From NCBI GenBank assembly GCA_031422675.1, contig JANPMG010000108.1, positions 1-24,302 on the forward strand: 24,302 bases of DNA, written 5' to 3'. The position numbers and the translations under genes are program-made. Below are positions 15,666 through 23,567 of the stretch, in pieces; position 1 is the stretch's first letter; each line of letters starts with the position of its first letter. Below the pieces are notes generated by a model. It did no database searches. It was not told the origin of the DNA and worked only from the letters and a program-made list of their open reading frames with translations. This stretch comes from JAENVU01 sp031422675 (GTDB taxonomy: Bacteria > Actinomycetota > Acidimicrobiia > IMCC26256 > JAENVU01).

Positions 15666-16871
15666 CTAGTCGTGTGCGGGAGCATTCCCGCCACGCTCCG
15701 TGGCCGCCGCCACCACGCTCGCCGCACTGGCGACGGCGTCGGCGTACGCCGTCTCGATCGCAGCGAGGTGGCCGGGCCATCCGAGCGGCGCCGCCGCCGC
15801 CGGGGGCCGAAACGCGGCGGGCGCTCGCGTGAAGCGCTCCATCGCGTCGGACAGCGCGCCGACGTCGCCCGGCGACACCAGGAGGGCTTCGCATTCCGGC
15901 GCCACCAACTCGGGAATGCCACCGGCGGTGGAGCCGATGACCGCGAGGCCGCGGCTGCGGGCTTCGTTCACCACCAACGGCGCCGGGTCCGGCCATTGCG
16001 ATGGGACGATCAGACAGTCCAACTCCTCACTCAGGAGTCGTTCCTTGTCCTCTCCGGACACCCAACCCCGGAAGTCGACGCCGTGGGCCGCGGCGACGGC
16101 GTCTGCCTCGGCGCCCCGGCCCGCTACCACCAGGCGGGCATCGCCCACATCGGCGGCTGCGAACGCGCGCAGCAACGTGAGGATGCCCTTGTCGGCGCCG
16201 AGTCGACCGACGAATCCGAAGGTGATCGGCCGGCGACCCGGCTCGACGGGGCGTGGCCGTGCGTCCTCGACCGGGTTGTAGATGACCCGGCTGCGGCCCC
16301 GCATCCACGGCAACGCCGCGAGGTGGGTCGCCTCGATCGCACGCGAGACCGCCACCACCACATCAGGCGGGTGCTGGGCGATCTGATGATTTCGCACCGC
16401 GCTGATCAGCCGACACGATCGGCAGCGTTCCGTACACGGGGTGTCGTCGCGTTTCACGAGGGAGTTGCGCTGGCACAGCAACCAGTAGTCGTGCAACGTG
16501 TGAACGTGTCCGACTCCGGCACGCGCCGGTGCCGTCATCGCCGGGGAACTCATGCCTTGGACCACGTGGCTGTGGACGACGTCGGGCGCGAACTCACGTA
16601 TGGCGCGGTCCAGGATGCGACCGGTGTCCGGGCGGGCGACGTCGGCGAGGTGGAACAGCGCGCGCCGCGCGCCCGTCTGCGCGCCGTAGTCCTGCATTGC
16701 GTACGGCCACGGGCGGACCTGCGCAACGACGTCGGTACCGTCGACCCCCAGCGTGAGCGCACCGACCGTGTGGCCAGCCTCCCGCAGGCGTTGCGTGAGT
16801 GCGAAGGCGCACAACTCGGCGCCGCCGAGCACCGCCGGCGGCCAGAGACTCGACACCATCAGTACCCGCAT
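15666..16871 (-). CDS. GT4-family glycosyltransferase with Cys motif
   Basis: This 401-residue GT-B enzyme starts MRVLMVSSLWPPAVLGGAE, the usual donor-independent N-terminal glycine loop. An insertion at HTLHDYWLLCQRNSL and CTERCRSC places Cys at 133, 146, 150 and 153, a probable zinc site found in a GT4 subgroup. The C-terminal donor domain has FVGRLGADKGI (220-230, K228) and SQWPDPAPLVVNEA (291-304). In that segment the normal EX7E reads Asp295-x7-Glu303, a conservative change of the first Glu. The chosen ATG (16871) begins exactly at the conserved N-terminus; the longer frame to 16964 is Arg-rich and crosses the divergent promoter region. It is co-oriented with the GT-C gene after it, and it faces a second GT4 gene head to head. 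Donor and acceptor unknown. Confidence 0.9.
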   Translation of the reverse strand: MRVLMVSSLWPPAVLGGAELCAFALTQRLREAGHTVGALTLGVDGTDVVAQVRPWPYAMQDYGAQTGARRALFHLADVARPDTGRILDRAIREFAPDVVHSHVVQGMSSPAMTAPARAGVGHVHTLHDYWLLCQRNSLVKRDDTPCTERCRSCRLISAVRNHQIAQHPPDVVVAVSRAIEATHLAALPWMRGRSRVIYNPVEDARPRPVEPGRRPITFGFVGRLGADKGILTLLRAFAAADVGDARLVVAGRGAEADAVAAAHGVDFRGWVSGEDKERLLSEELDCLIVPSQWPDPAPLVVNEARSRGLAVIGSTAGGIPELVAPECEALLVSPGDVGALSDAMERFTRAPAAFRPPAAAAPLGWPGHLAAIETAYADAVASAASVVAAATERGGNAPAHD

Positions 16872-16947
16872 GTGTGCTCGGCACCATCCCACTCGGCGAG
16901 CGCCGCGCTCGGACCGTTCAGAGTCACGACCCCGCTCGACGCAGCCT

Positions 16948-16956
16948 CGTACTGTA
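16948..16956. promoter_or_regulatory. second CGTACTGTA element, between divergent GT4 genes
   Basis: This is identical over nine bases to 10577-10585 and is also placed between head-to-head genes. TACTGT as a plus-strand -10 would put transcription start near 16962, followed by GGAG at 16974-16977. TACAGT on the minus strand would serve the GT4 gene starting at 16871. No clear -35 is visible. Confidence 0.4.
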
Positions 16957-16984
16957 CCGACCACTCGGCGATCGGAGATCTCTC

Positions 16985-18094
16985 ATCCACGAGCGCGAAC
17001 CCTTCCGGGTCGGCATCATCGCCGACACCGTCGACTATCCGGGCGGCATCGGCCGGTACGTCCGCGAGGTGCTCGGCGCGCTCGGTCGGCGGGCGGACGT
17101 CACGGTCACCGCGCTCACCACGGAATCCGGTTCGGCCGCGGTGCGCCGCATCGTCGGCGCCAATCTCCAGACCCTGCTCGTCGCGCCCCGATCCAACCAG
17201 GTCTCCCTCGCACTGTGGGCGCGATACCGGTCCGGACCCGCGTTCGCGCGGGCGCGCGCGGAGATCGTGATCGGGACCAAGCACCTCGTCCCGCGCACCG
17301 ACCTCACGACCCTGTTGGTGGTGCACGACGTGTTGACGATCACCCGCGCCCACGAGAACGCGCGCGTGAAACGAATCCTCCTCCCGCGCCAGTACCGCCG
17401 CTCCCTGGATGCGGCGACGCATCTCGTTGCCGTGAGTGCGGCCACCCGCTCCCGCCTCGGCGATCTCGACGCACGATGGATGACGAAGTGCTCGGTCGTG
17501 CCCAACGGCATGAGCGCCCGACTGATCGAGGTGGATCCGGTAGCTCCGGTCGAGATCGCAAACCAGCGGTTCGCCCTCGTGGTCGGGGACCTGTCGCCGC
17601 GGAAGAACCTCGCGTTGCTGACCCGACTCTGGGCGTCGGAGTCCCCGGCGGGGCTCACACTGGTGGTCATCGGACCGGACTCCGGGACCGACGAGCCGGT
17701 GCGCGCCGAGCTGCTCGCCTTGGAGCAGGCCGGACGCGTCGTCTGGATCCGAGGCGCCGAGGATCCGATCCTGCGGTGGTGTTACGAACACGCCGCGGTC
17801 GTCTTGTTCCCCACCTTCGAGGAGGGCTTCGGACTCCCACTTCTGGAAGCCCTCACCTTTCACGCGCCGGTGGTAGCCAGTACGGACCGCGCGCTGCGAG
17901 AAGTCGCCGCCGGTGACGCGCGCGTGACCCACCTTGATCCCGAGGCGGACCGCGATTGGCACCACGCGATCGAACGCGTCGCCGCCGAAGCACGCTCCTC
18001 CGAGCCGCCGCGGCTCCCTCCCGGCGCCATCACGTGGGACGAGCACACCGATCGGCTCCTGGCCGATGCCCGGCTGGCGGTCCGCCCCGCGTGA
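16985..18094 (+). CDS. GT4-family glycosyltransferase, apparent ATC start
   Basis: This is a GT-B retaining glycosyltransferase of about 369 residues. The N-terminal motif FRVGIIADTVDYPGGIGRY (7-25) carries the glycine loop. The donor domain has VVGDLSPRKN (199-208, Lys207) and the complete EX7E motif in FPTFEEGFGLPLLEA (275-289, Glu280 and Glu288), as in mannosyltransferases of this family. No ATG, GTG or TTG lies in frame near the conserved N-terminus. GGAG at 16974-16977 is spaced seven bases before an ATC codon (16985). The nearest canonical in-frame start upstream is GTG at 16874, which would add 37 unlikely residues running through the TACTGTA element. The coding frame itself is sound. 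It converges on a methyltransferase gene, 39 bp apart. Donor and acceptor unknown. Confidence 0.85.
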   Translation: MHEREPFRVGIIADTVDYPGGIGRYVREVLGALGRRADVTVTALTTESGSAAVRRIVGANLQTLLVAPRSNQVSLALWARYRSGPAFARARAEIVIGTKHLVPRTDLTTLLVVHDVLTITRAHENARVKRILLPRQYRRSLDAATHLVAVSAATRSRLGDLDARWMTKCSVVPNGMSARLIEVDPVAPVEIANQRFALVVGDLSPRKNLALLTRLWASESPAGLTLVVIGPDSGTDEPVRAELLALEQAGRVVWIRGAEDPILRWCYEHAAVVLFPTFEEGFGLPLLEALTFHAPVVASTDRALREVAAGDARVTHLDPEADRDWHHAIERVAAEARSSEPPRLPPGAITWDEHTDRLLADARLAVRPA

Positions 18095-18116
18095 GGGTGG
18101 TGGCACCGGTACGCCC

Positions 18117-18142
18117 GCACCGAGGCGGTGTGCTCAGAGCAC
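18117..18142. terminator. hairpins between convergent genes
   Basis: Two small inverted repeats lie in the 39-bp gap and over the methyltransferase stop: GCACCG-AGG-CGGTGT (18117-18131) and GTGCT-CAG-AGCAC (18130-18142). They share two bases, so only one can form fully at a time. Neither has a U-tract. A bidirectional terminator is plausible from position only. Confidence 0.3.
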
Positions 18143-18871
18143 CAACGGTTTGGTGAGTTTCACGTACTGACGGTACGAGAGGCGCCGAAGGCGTTCGAAG
18201 CGGTACAGCTGACCGTCGACCCATTCGAGTGGGCGCTCGCCGTGGCCCTTCAGGAGGTACCCGGACGCGAGGCGCGTGAGATACAGCGTGGGGTACTCCA
18301 CCTCCACATCGAACGCAACGCGGAGTGCATCGATCTCTTGGGGCTCGAGTGGGAACTCGTCGTCGTCGGAGTTCTTCGGGATCCCGAACCGACCGACGAG
18401 GTGATTGCGACACCAGACCAGCCCCTTACTCATCGCACTGTTCTCGTAGAAGAACGCCTTCCCTCCGATGTCGAGGGCGTGATGGAGCACGCCCACCATC
18501 TCGGTGAACGGTTCGATGTGATGGAGGATCAATGATCCGAAGACGAAGTCGAAGGGGCCGAGTTCATCGACGGTCAACGCCGCGGCGACGCGCGGCGAAA
18601 CGGTGGTGATGCCCCGCGCAGTACAGAGCTCGGCGAGCGACGAGACCGCGACCGGGCTCTGGTCGATCGCGGTGACCGTTGCGCCGTGCGCCGCGAAGAA
18701 CAGCGAGTACTCACCGTTGCCGCATCCAAGATCCAGGACGCGCGCACCGTCGACCGGGCCGAAGTGCGCGAGTGCCGCCACGCCGACTGGGTCGTCATCG
18801 GGCACGACGGTGGAGCTCGCCGATCCGTAGACCCGATTCCAGTGCTCGACACTTGTGAGCGATGCGGGCAT
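18134..18871 (-). CDS. class I SAM-dependent methyltransferase
   Basis: This is a 245-residue soluble methyltransferase. Motif I is VLDLGCGNG (45-53) and the acidic ribose contact is in VTAIDQSP (D70); FDFVFGSLILHHIEPF supplies motif IV and post-motif IV. It resembles small-molecule or glycan O-methyltransferases of the Methyltransf_11/25 type, target unknown. I chose ATG 18871 because AAGGGA lies about ten bases upstream on the minus strand and MPASLTSVEHW starts the conserved part. Three further ATGs upstream (18913 to about 18895) come from a 9-bp tandem repeat and would add MDRMNRMNRRDGGL. It stands alone on this strand between the second GT4 and the Wzy-like gene. Sugar-capping or decoration is a reasonable but unproven role. 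Confidence 0.87.
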   Translation of the reverse strand: MPASLTSVEHWNRVYGSASSTVVPDDDPVGVAALAHFGPVDGARVLDLGCGNGEYSLFFAAHGATVTAIDQSPVAVSSLAELCTARGITTVSPRVAAALTVDELGPFDFVFGSLILHHIEPFTEMVGVLHHALDIGGKAFFYENSAMSKGLVWCRNHLVGRFGIPKNSDDDEFPLEPQEIDALRVAFDVEVEYPTLYLTRLASGYLLKGHGERPLEWVDGQLYRFERLRRLSYRQYVKLTKPLVL

Positions 18872-18883
18872 GAGGCCCCCGTC

Positions 18884-18919
18884 CCTTCGGTTCATTCGGT
18901 TCATTCGGTCCATTCGGTC
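18884..18919. repeat. four 9-bp tandem units at a methyltransferase start
   Basis: Units ccttcggtt, cattcggtt, cattcggtc and cattcggtc run at 18884, 18893, 18902 and 18911, with a degenerate fifth after them. On the minus strand they read as repeats of ATGRACCGA, each carrying an ATG in the frame of the methyltransferase. They lie just upstream of its likely Shine-Dalgarno. Confidence 0.9.
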
Positions 18920-19071
18920 GATTCACGACCGACGAGCGACCCGGCCGGCGGACCTGATAACGAAACGTTCTGGTTGCCTCGACGCTACCGGTCACGGCGA
19001 CGCTGCGCACGGGTACTGCACACGGGCGATACACGCCGGCAGGTGTCATCCGATTCGGCGAGCCGCGTCGG

Positions 19072-19077
19072 TAGTAT
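19072..19077 (+). promoter_or_regulatory. candidate -10 hexamer for the Wzy-like gene
   Basis: TAGTAT fits TAnnnT and ends nine bases before the ATG at 19087, so transcription would start at or just before the start codon. That suits a leaderless or nearly leaderless mRNA, common in Actinobacteria, and agrees with the lack of a Shine-Dalgarno there. The rest of the gap 18872-19071 shows only the 9-bp repeats and no gene. Confidence 0.3.
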
Positions 19078-19086
19078 CTCGCCACG

Positions 19087-20499
19087 ATGGCCGCCGTGAT
19101 CGCAGAGTTGCGCCGGAACCCGATTCGCGCACCCTGGATCTTCGGAGTCGGAGTGGCCGGAGTGGCGATAGCGCTGCTCCTCGGGATGGGCTGGCTCGTG
19201 CTCGGAGCGGCGGTGCTCGTACCCACCGGCATCGCGATTGTTCAGCGCCCGCAGCGGGGGGTGATCCTGCTCGCCGCGCTCTTGCCCTTCGACGGGATGC
19301 TGCACTCGCTCGGTCCTGCGTGGACGACACCGTGGAAGCAAGTACTGATCCTCGCCCTCTTCGTGGCCACGTTCTTCTGTCCGCCCGAGGCCCGCGCTCA
19401 GGTCCGGCGCCGAATCCCGAGCTGGGTGCTCGGCTTCGCGATCTTGCTGGCACTCGGGTTGATCTCCGCGGTGTTCAAAGATCGAAATACGGCGCTCGTC
19501 GGTCTGCGGCTCTCGTACTTCAGCGCGTTCATCGCACTCACGGTGTGGCGGTGTCCGTTTACCCGGCGCGACCGCGATCATCTGGTGACCGTGTTCCTCG
19601 TGTTGTCGCTCATCACGTCGGCGGTCGGACTGTGGCAGCAGGTGGTGGGCCACGAGTACCTGCGATCGATGGGGTACCGATACACCGAGAACATCCGCTT
19701 CACTTACGGCTTCACCCTGCGGTCGTTCTCCACGTTCAACCTGCCGTTCTCCTTCGGCTTCTACCTGATGTTGTGCGTGCTCATCGGGCTCCCGATGGCG
19801 CTTGCCGACCCGCGCCGGTTCCGCAGCAAGATCTTCTTCATCACGCTCCCCATCGTGGCCACGGCGATGCTCTTCAGCTTCGTGCGCGGCGCCATGCTCG
19901 GCACCGCCATCGGCCTCCTGTACCTCGCCTTCCACCGATACAAGCTCTTGGTATACGGAATCCCCTTTGTCTTCGTGGCTGCGCTGTTCATACCGGCCGG
20001 AGCCAACGTGACCGGCGCCGTCTTCAGTTCGTCGAGTCTGGAAACGCGAACCGTGTCCTGGAGCGATCGCTTCGACCGCTTTGCGGAGAACCCGTTCGGA
20101 ACGGGGATCGGCACCACCGGTGCGGCCGCCGAAAAGGCGGCGAAGCTGAACTTCCTCGATCCCGATGCCACCTACGTCCCGGACAACTCCTGGCTCAAGG
20201 TTATGTTCGAGCTCGGAGTCTTCGGCCTGTGGGCCATCGTGCTGATGATGGTGTCGATGTTCCTCTTCACCCGCGCGGTCGAACGACGATGCGAGGGAAT
20301 CGACCGCGACTTCGTGAACGGCGCTGCGGCACAGCTGCTCGCCGTCTTCACCGGATCACTGGTTGCCACCTACCTCGAGCTCGCGCCGATGGACCAGATC
20401 TTCTGGCTCATGGCCGGAGTCATCGCGACGATGGCACCAGAACCCGCCGAAGTTGCACCCGAAGTGGGCGAAGCGGCTCGGGCTCGCGCTGCCAGCTGA
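19087..20499 (+). CDS. O-antigen ligase/polymerase-like membrane protein (Wzy-like)
   Basis: This 470-residue protein has about ten to twelve hydrophobic helices and one larger outer loop, the layout of O-antigen ligases and Wzy polymerases. Family marks are the Arg in FSFVRGAMLG (264-272), and in the loop NPFGTGIG (335-342) and DNSWLKVMFELG (366-377). In WaaL ligases the last motif usually begins with His-Asn; here it is Asp-Asn, which argues for a polymerase or another member of the superfamily. A hydrophilic Ala/Glu-rich tail (from about 445) ends the protein. The gene lies 62 bp before a Wzz/BY-kinase gene on the same strand, matching a Wzy-dependent pathway. No Shine-Dalgarno precedes the ATG. 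It would join repeat units on the outer face of the membrane. Confidence 0.85.
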   Translation: MAAVIAELRRNPIRAPWIFGVGVAGVAIALLLGMGWLVLGAAVLVPTGIAIVQRPQRGVILLAALLPFDGMLHSLGPAWTTPWKQVLILALFVATFFCPPEARAQVRRRIPSWVLGFAILLALGLISAVFKDRNTALVGLRLSYFSAFIALTVWRCPFTRRDRDHLVTVFLVLSLITSAVGLWQQVVGHEYLRSMGYRYTENIRFTYGFTLRSFSTFNLPFSFGFYLMLCVLIGLPMALADPRRFRSKIFFITLPIVATAMLFSFVRGAMLGTAIGLLYLAFHRYKLLVYGIPFVFVAALFIPAGANVTGAVFSSSSLETRTVSWSDRFDRFAENPFGTGIGTTGAAAEKAAKLNFLDPDATYVPDNSWLKVMFELGVFGLWAIVLMMVSMFLFTRAVERRCEGIDRDFVNGAAAQLLAVFTGSLVATYLELAPMDQIFWLMAGVIATMAPEPAEVAPEVGEAARARAAS

Positions 20500-20561
20500 C
20501 CGTTCCGACCCACGCGCCGGTCACCGTTCTCATCCGGACACCCACCTATCATGGAAAATTC

Positions 20562-21989
20562 ATGGATCTTGCTTCGCACTTCCGCGTCATCGCGCAAAAC
20601 TGGCTGCGAATCTTGGCTATCGCCGCCATGCTCGCCGCCGTTATCTTCCTCGCGTCGAGCCTGCAATCGGAGACCTTCCAGGCGAAGGAAACGCTGACCG
20701 CGAAGCCGGGTGAGGTCGTGCCCGGCGAGTCGAATGCCGACGCGGCGAGCTTCGCCGCGCAGACGTTCGCGAAGTACGTGGAGACCCGCACCGTCCTCGA
20801 ACCCGCGTTGCGGGAGAGCAAGCTCGACATCTCGCTCGCGGAGATGAAGGACCGGGTGTCTGCTTCCGCAGCCGGTGACCTCGGCTTCATCGACGTCGTC
20901 GCCACCGCACCGAGCCCGAAAGAAGCGGAACTCATTGCTCGGTTCGTCAGCCTCCAGCTCAAGCAGACGGTCAAGAGCATTGGCGACGCGACGATCGCGG
21001 ACCAGACGGACCCGATCCGCATCAGCCGCGCGCAGATCCAGCAGCAGCTCGTAGACCCCTCCATCACTCCCACCGAGCGCGCCACCCTGCAACTCCGACT
21101 CGACGATCTCGGCGGCGCCGAAGCCGACGCGCTGCGCACACCGGTGCCGTCACTCGCCGTCTTCGCCACCGCGCTCGCCGACCAGGACCCGGTCGCGCCG
21201 AAGCCCACTCGGGACGCGATCCTCGGATTCCTCGTGGCGCTCGTGGCGGTCAGTGAGCTGACGGTGCTGGCCCACTTCGTCGGCGATCGGTTCTCCGGCA
21301 CCGAGGACAGCGCCGATGTCGCCAACCTCACGGGCCTCCCGGTCCTGGCCAAGATCCCGCGCGGGGAGGGCGTCGAGGTCATCGAGGCCTTCCGGGTGTT
21401 GCGAACCAATCTCATGGTGCTCGAAGGCGCCGGCAAACCCCGCACCCTCGCGATCGTGAGCGCCAACCCGGGCGCGGGCAAGACGTTCACCGCGACCCAC
21501 CTCGCCGAATCCGCATCGGCACTCGAGGAGAAGGTGGTCCTCGTCGATGCCGATCTGCGCAAGCCGACAGTCCACGAACGGCTCGGGATTCCCCGCGCGC
21601 CGGGGCTGTCCTCGGTACTCCAGGGCGGAGATCTCACCGCCGCGCTCACCAAGGTCCCCGACAGCGCCTACCTGCGGGTCCTGCCGAGCGGCGCCGCCGT
21701 GCAAGATGCATCCGGGATGCTCGGTGCCCGGTCGTTCCGCCACGTGCTCGATGCATTGCGCGCGGTCCGGCTCGTCATCGTCGACACCCCACCGGCCGGA
21801 CTGTTCGCCGACGCAATGGCGGTCTCCTCCCAGTGCGACGCCACCATCTTCGTCCTCGATGTCAAGACGAGCCGTCGCCGCGCGGTCCGTCAGTCACTCG
21901 AACAGCTCGAGCGGGCCGGCGCGAACTTGGTGGGCATCGTGATCAACCGGGCCACGGTGCAGAAGACCGCTTCGTACTACGAGGGCTGA
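20562..21989 (+). CDS. Wzz/BY-kinase-like polysaccharide copolymerase
   Basis: This 475-residue protein has a Wzz-like membrane part fused to a cytoplasmic ATPase, as in Wzc/CapAB-type chain-length regulators. The first helix is WLRILAIAAMLAAVIFLASS (14-33), an outer domain follows, and the second helix is about AILGFLVALVAVSELTVL (219-236). The kinase domain has Walker A SANPGAGKT (300-308), Walker A' VLVDADLRKP (326-335) and Walker B LVIVDTPPAG (404-413). The C-terminus ends TASYYEG with only two tyrosines instead of the usual Tyr cluster. The ATG at 20562 follows GGAAAA with good spacing; an upstream in-frame extension through the Wzy-like gene is not coding. It likely sets chain length together with the preceding Wzy-like protein. 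Confidence 0.88.
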   Translation: MDLASHFRVIAQNWLRILAIAAMLAAVIFLASSLQSETFQAKETLTAKPGEVVPGESNADAASFAAQTFAKYVETRTVLEPALRESKLDISLAEMKDRVSASAAGDLGFIDVVATAPSPKEAELIARFVSLQLKQTVKSIGDATIADQTDPIRISRAQIQQQLVDPSITPTERATLQLRLDDLGGAEADALRTPVPSLAVFATALADQDPVAPKPTRDAILGFLVALVAVSELTVLAHFVGDRFSGTEDSADVANLTGLPVLAKIPRGEGVEVIEAFRVLRTNLMVLEGAGKPRTLAIVSANPGAGKTFTATHLAESASALEEKVVLVDADLRKPTVHERLGIPRAPGLSSVLQGGDLTAALTKVPDSAYLRVLPSGAAVQDASGMLGARSFRHVLDALRAVRLVIVDTPPAGLFADAMAVSSQCDATIFVLDVKTSRRRAVRQSLEQLERAGANLVGIVINRATVQKTASYYEG

Positions 21990-22048
21990 TCTTCCCGCCG
22001 CGACTCACGAGCCCGCCGGGACGAAGCCGACGAGCGAGAAATCAGCCC
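21983..22048. terminator. 8-bp inverted repeat across convergent stop codons
   Basis: GGGCTGAT (21983-21990) and ATCAGCCC (22041-22048) are perfect complements and hold the stop codons of the BY-kinase and flippase genes. The 50-nt loop is long, with weaker CTTC/GAAG and CCG/CGG pairings inside. The symmetry arises partly because both proteins end in Gly. Terminator function is speculative. Confidence 0.2.
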
Positions 22049-23553
22049 GGCCGATCGAGCCCCTCCTCGACGATCGCCATCAGGTCGTCCCGAGGTTCAC
22101 CGCCGAACGCTCGCAGTCCCCCGGGACCGTTCGGCGCCAGGAAGTGGATGAGGCCGAGGTACACGACCGCGACCACGGCCACGCCGAGCGGCCACGGGAT
22201 CCGTCCGAGTACGGCCCAACCGCCGAGTCCGGCAACCCCGGCCGCACCGAACGTGGCGCCGATCGCGCGCCACGGATACGGCGCCAGGCCCGGGATCCGC
22301 GCCACTCCAGCGCCGATCGCAACCAGGACCAACGCTTCGGTCGCCACCGTGGCCCAACCCGAACCCATATAGGAGTACCGCGGGATCAGCACCAGGTTGA
22401 GCGCGATGTTCACCACCACACCGATCAGCATCACCACGGGGTAGAGCCGGTTGCGCCGGACCGCCACCAGCGTTGCGAACGCGAGCATCGTGAAGAAATG
22501 CAAGGACTGGCCGACGACGAGCAGCCGCGCCGCGTTCACCGCACTCCGGGCGTCGTTCCCGTAGAGCGCGGTCACCACCGGTTCGGCGAAGACCAGGAAC
22601 GCCGCGCAGGCCCCGGCCGCGCCGACGGTGAGGATCACCGCGGTGTGACGGAACGCCCGGCGAAACGCGGCCGGGTCTTCGGGCCACGCGCCCACCATCA
22701 GGGTCAGCGCAGGGGTGATCACTGCGATCGGCACCGCGCCGAGGAGATCGGCGAACTTGTACCCCACTGCGTAGATCCCCGCGGCCGACGAGGTTCCGAT
22801 GATCCCGAGCATCACGAGATCGATCCGGAAGTAGATCGTGTCCAAGGCCGCGCCGAGCGCGAGCGGGGCGGCCTCGCGGATCCAGACCCACCACTCGCTT
22901 GGGTCGAAACGGATTCGCGGTCTGACGCCGCGCCGCAATGCAAAGATCAACCACGCGAACACGATGACGCCGTTCACCACGTTCGCCCCGACGTACCAGA
23001 GCAGCGACCCCACGCCGGCGACGGTGAGTCCGAAGATGACCGCGAATCCACCGACTTGGCCGACCACGTTCGAGATTGCGACGTCCCGCAGCCACAGACG
23101 CGCTTCGAACAGCAGAATCAACCCGTAGGCGACGGACAGGATGATGAGATTGAGCCCACCGATTGCCGCGCCGATCACCTGCCCGCTGGTGAAGCTCCCC
23201 GCCGCCGCGCCGATCCCGATCAAGCCCATCGCCACGGCGTAGGAGACCACGCCGATGACCAGGCGCAGCCCCGCGTACGAACCGACGATCCGGGCCGCGT
23301 CGGCTTCGTCGGCGGCCAGGACGTCCGAGAGCACCACGCGGGACAGGCGCAGATCGGCAATGAAACCGACGATCCCGAGGACCGCGAAGATCAACGAGTA
23401 ACGGCCGAACTCGGCCTGGCCGAGCGTCCGGAAGATCAGCGCGGTCCCGAGCCAACCGAGTACCGCGACCGCGTAGCGGCCGACGAGCAACACGCTCGCA
23501 CCCGAGAGCAAGGACCCCGATCGCTTGGGTTCGTTGGCGGCGGCGTCCGGCAT
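22042..23553 (-). CDS. Wzx-type oligosaccharide flippase (MATE/PST family)
   Basis: This 503-residue protein has about fourteen hydrophobic segments without a large soluble domain. The N-terminal pattern GASVLLVGRYAVAVLGWLGTALIFRTLGQAEFGRYSLI is typical of polysaccharide transporters (pst family), with helix pairs separated by short charged loops, and RIDLVMLGIIGTSSAAGIYAV and MGSGWATVATE in the middle and C-terminal halves. Such proteins flip undecaprenyl-diphosphate-linked repeat units across the inner membrane before Wzy polymerisation. It lies 14 bp after a Wzt-type ATPase gene on the same strand and converges on the Wzy/BY-kinase pair. Start ATG at 23553. Function is well supported at family level; the exact substrate is the product of this or another locus. 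Confidence 0.88.
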   Translation of the reverse strand: MPDAAANEPKRSGSLLSGASVLLVGRYAVAVLGWLGTALIFRTLGQAEFGRYSLIFAVLGIVGFIADLRLSRVVLSDVLAADEADAARIVGSYAGLRLVIGVVSYAVAMGLIGIGAAAGSFTSGQVIGAAIGGLNLIILSVAYGLILLFEARLWLRDVAISNVVGQVGGFAVIFGLTVAGVGSLLWYVGANVVNGVIVFAWLIFALRRGVRPRIRFDPSEWWVWIREAAPLALGAALDTIYFRIDLVMLGIIGTSSAAGIYAVGYKFADLLGAVPIAVITPALTLMVGAWPEDPAAFRRAFRHTAVILTVGAAGACAAFLVFAEPVVTALYGNDARSAVNAARLLVVGQSLHFFTMLAFATLVAVRRNRLYPVVMLIGVVVNIALNLVLIPRYSYMGSGWATVATEALVLVAIGAGVARIPGLAPYPWRAIGATFGAAGVAGLGGWAVLGRIPWPLGVAVVAVVYLGLIHFLAPNGPGGLRAFGGEPRDDLMAIVEEGLDRPG

Positions 23554-23567
23554 TCCGGTGCTGGGCG

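Noticed and set aside
16872..16964. N-terminal extension of the minus-strand GT4 to 16964
   Set aside because: It crosses the divergent intergenic region including the TACTGTA element, and the conserved N-terminus begins at the ATG at 16871.
14745..17270. 841-codon plus-strand open frame
   Set aside because: It runs antisense to the GT-C and GT4 genes, which have clear motifs. Its Arg/His/Asp-rich translation is the usual by-product of GC3-rich coding on the other strand.
18855..20561. In-frame upstream extension of the BY-kinase gene
   Set aside because: It crosses the Wzy-like gene in another frame and is Arg/Pro-rich. The kinase begins at ATG 20562 with its own ribosome-binding site and an immediate membrane helix.
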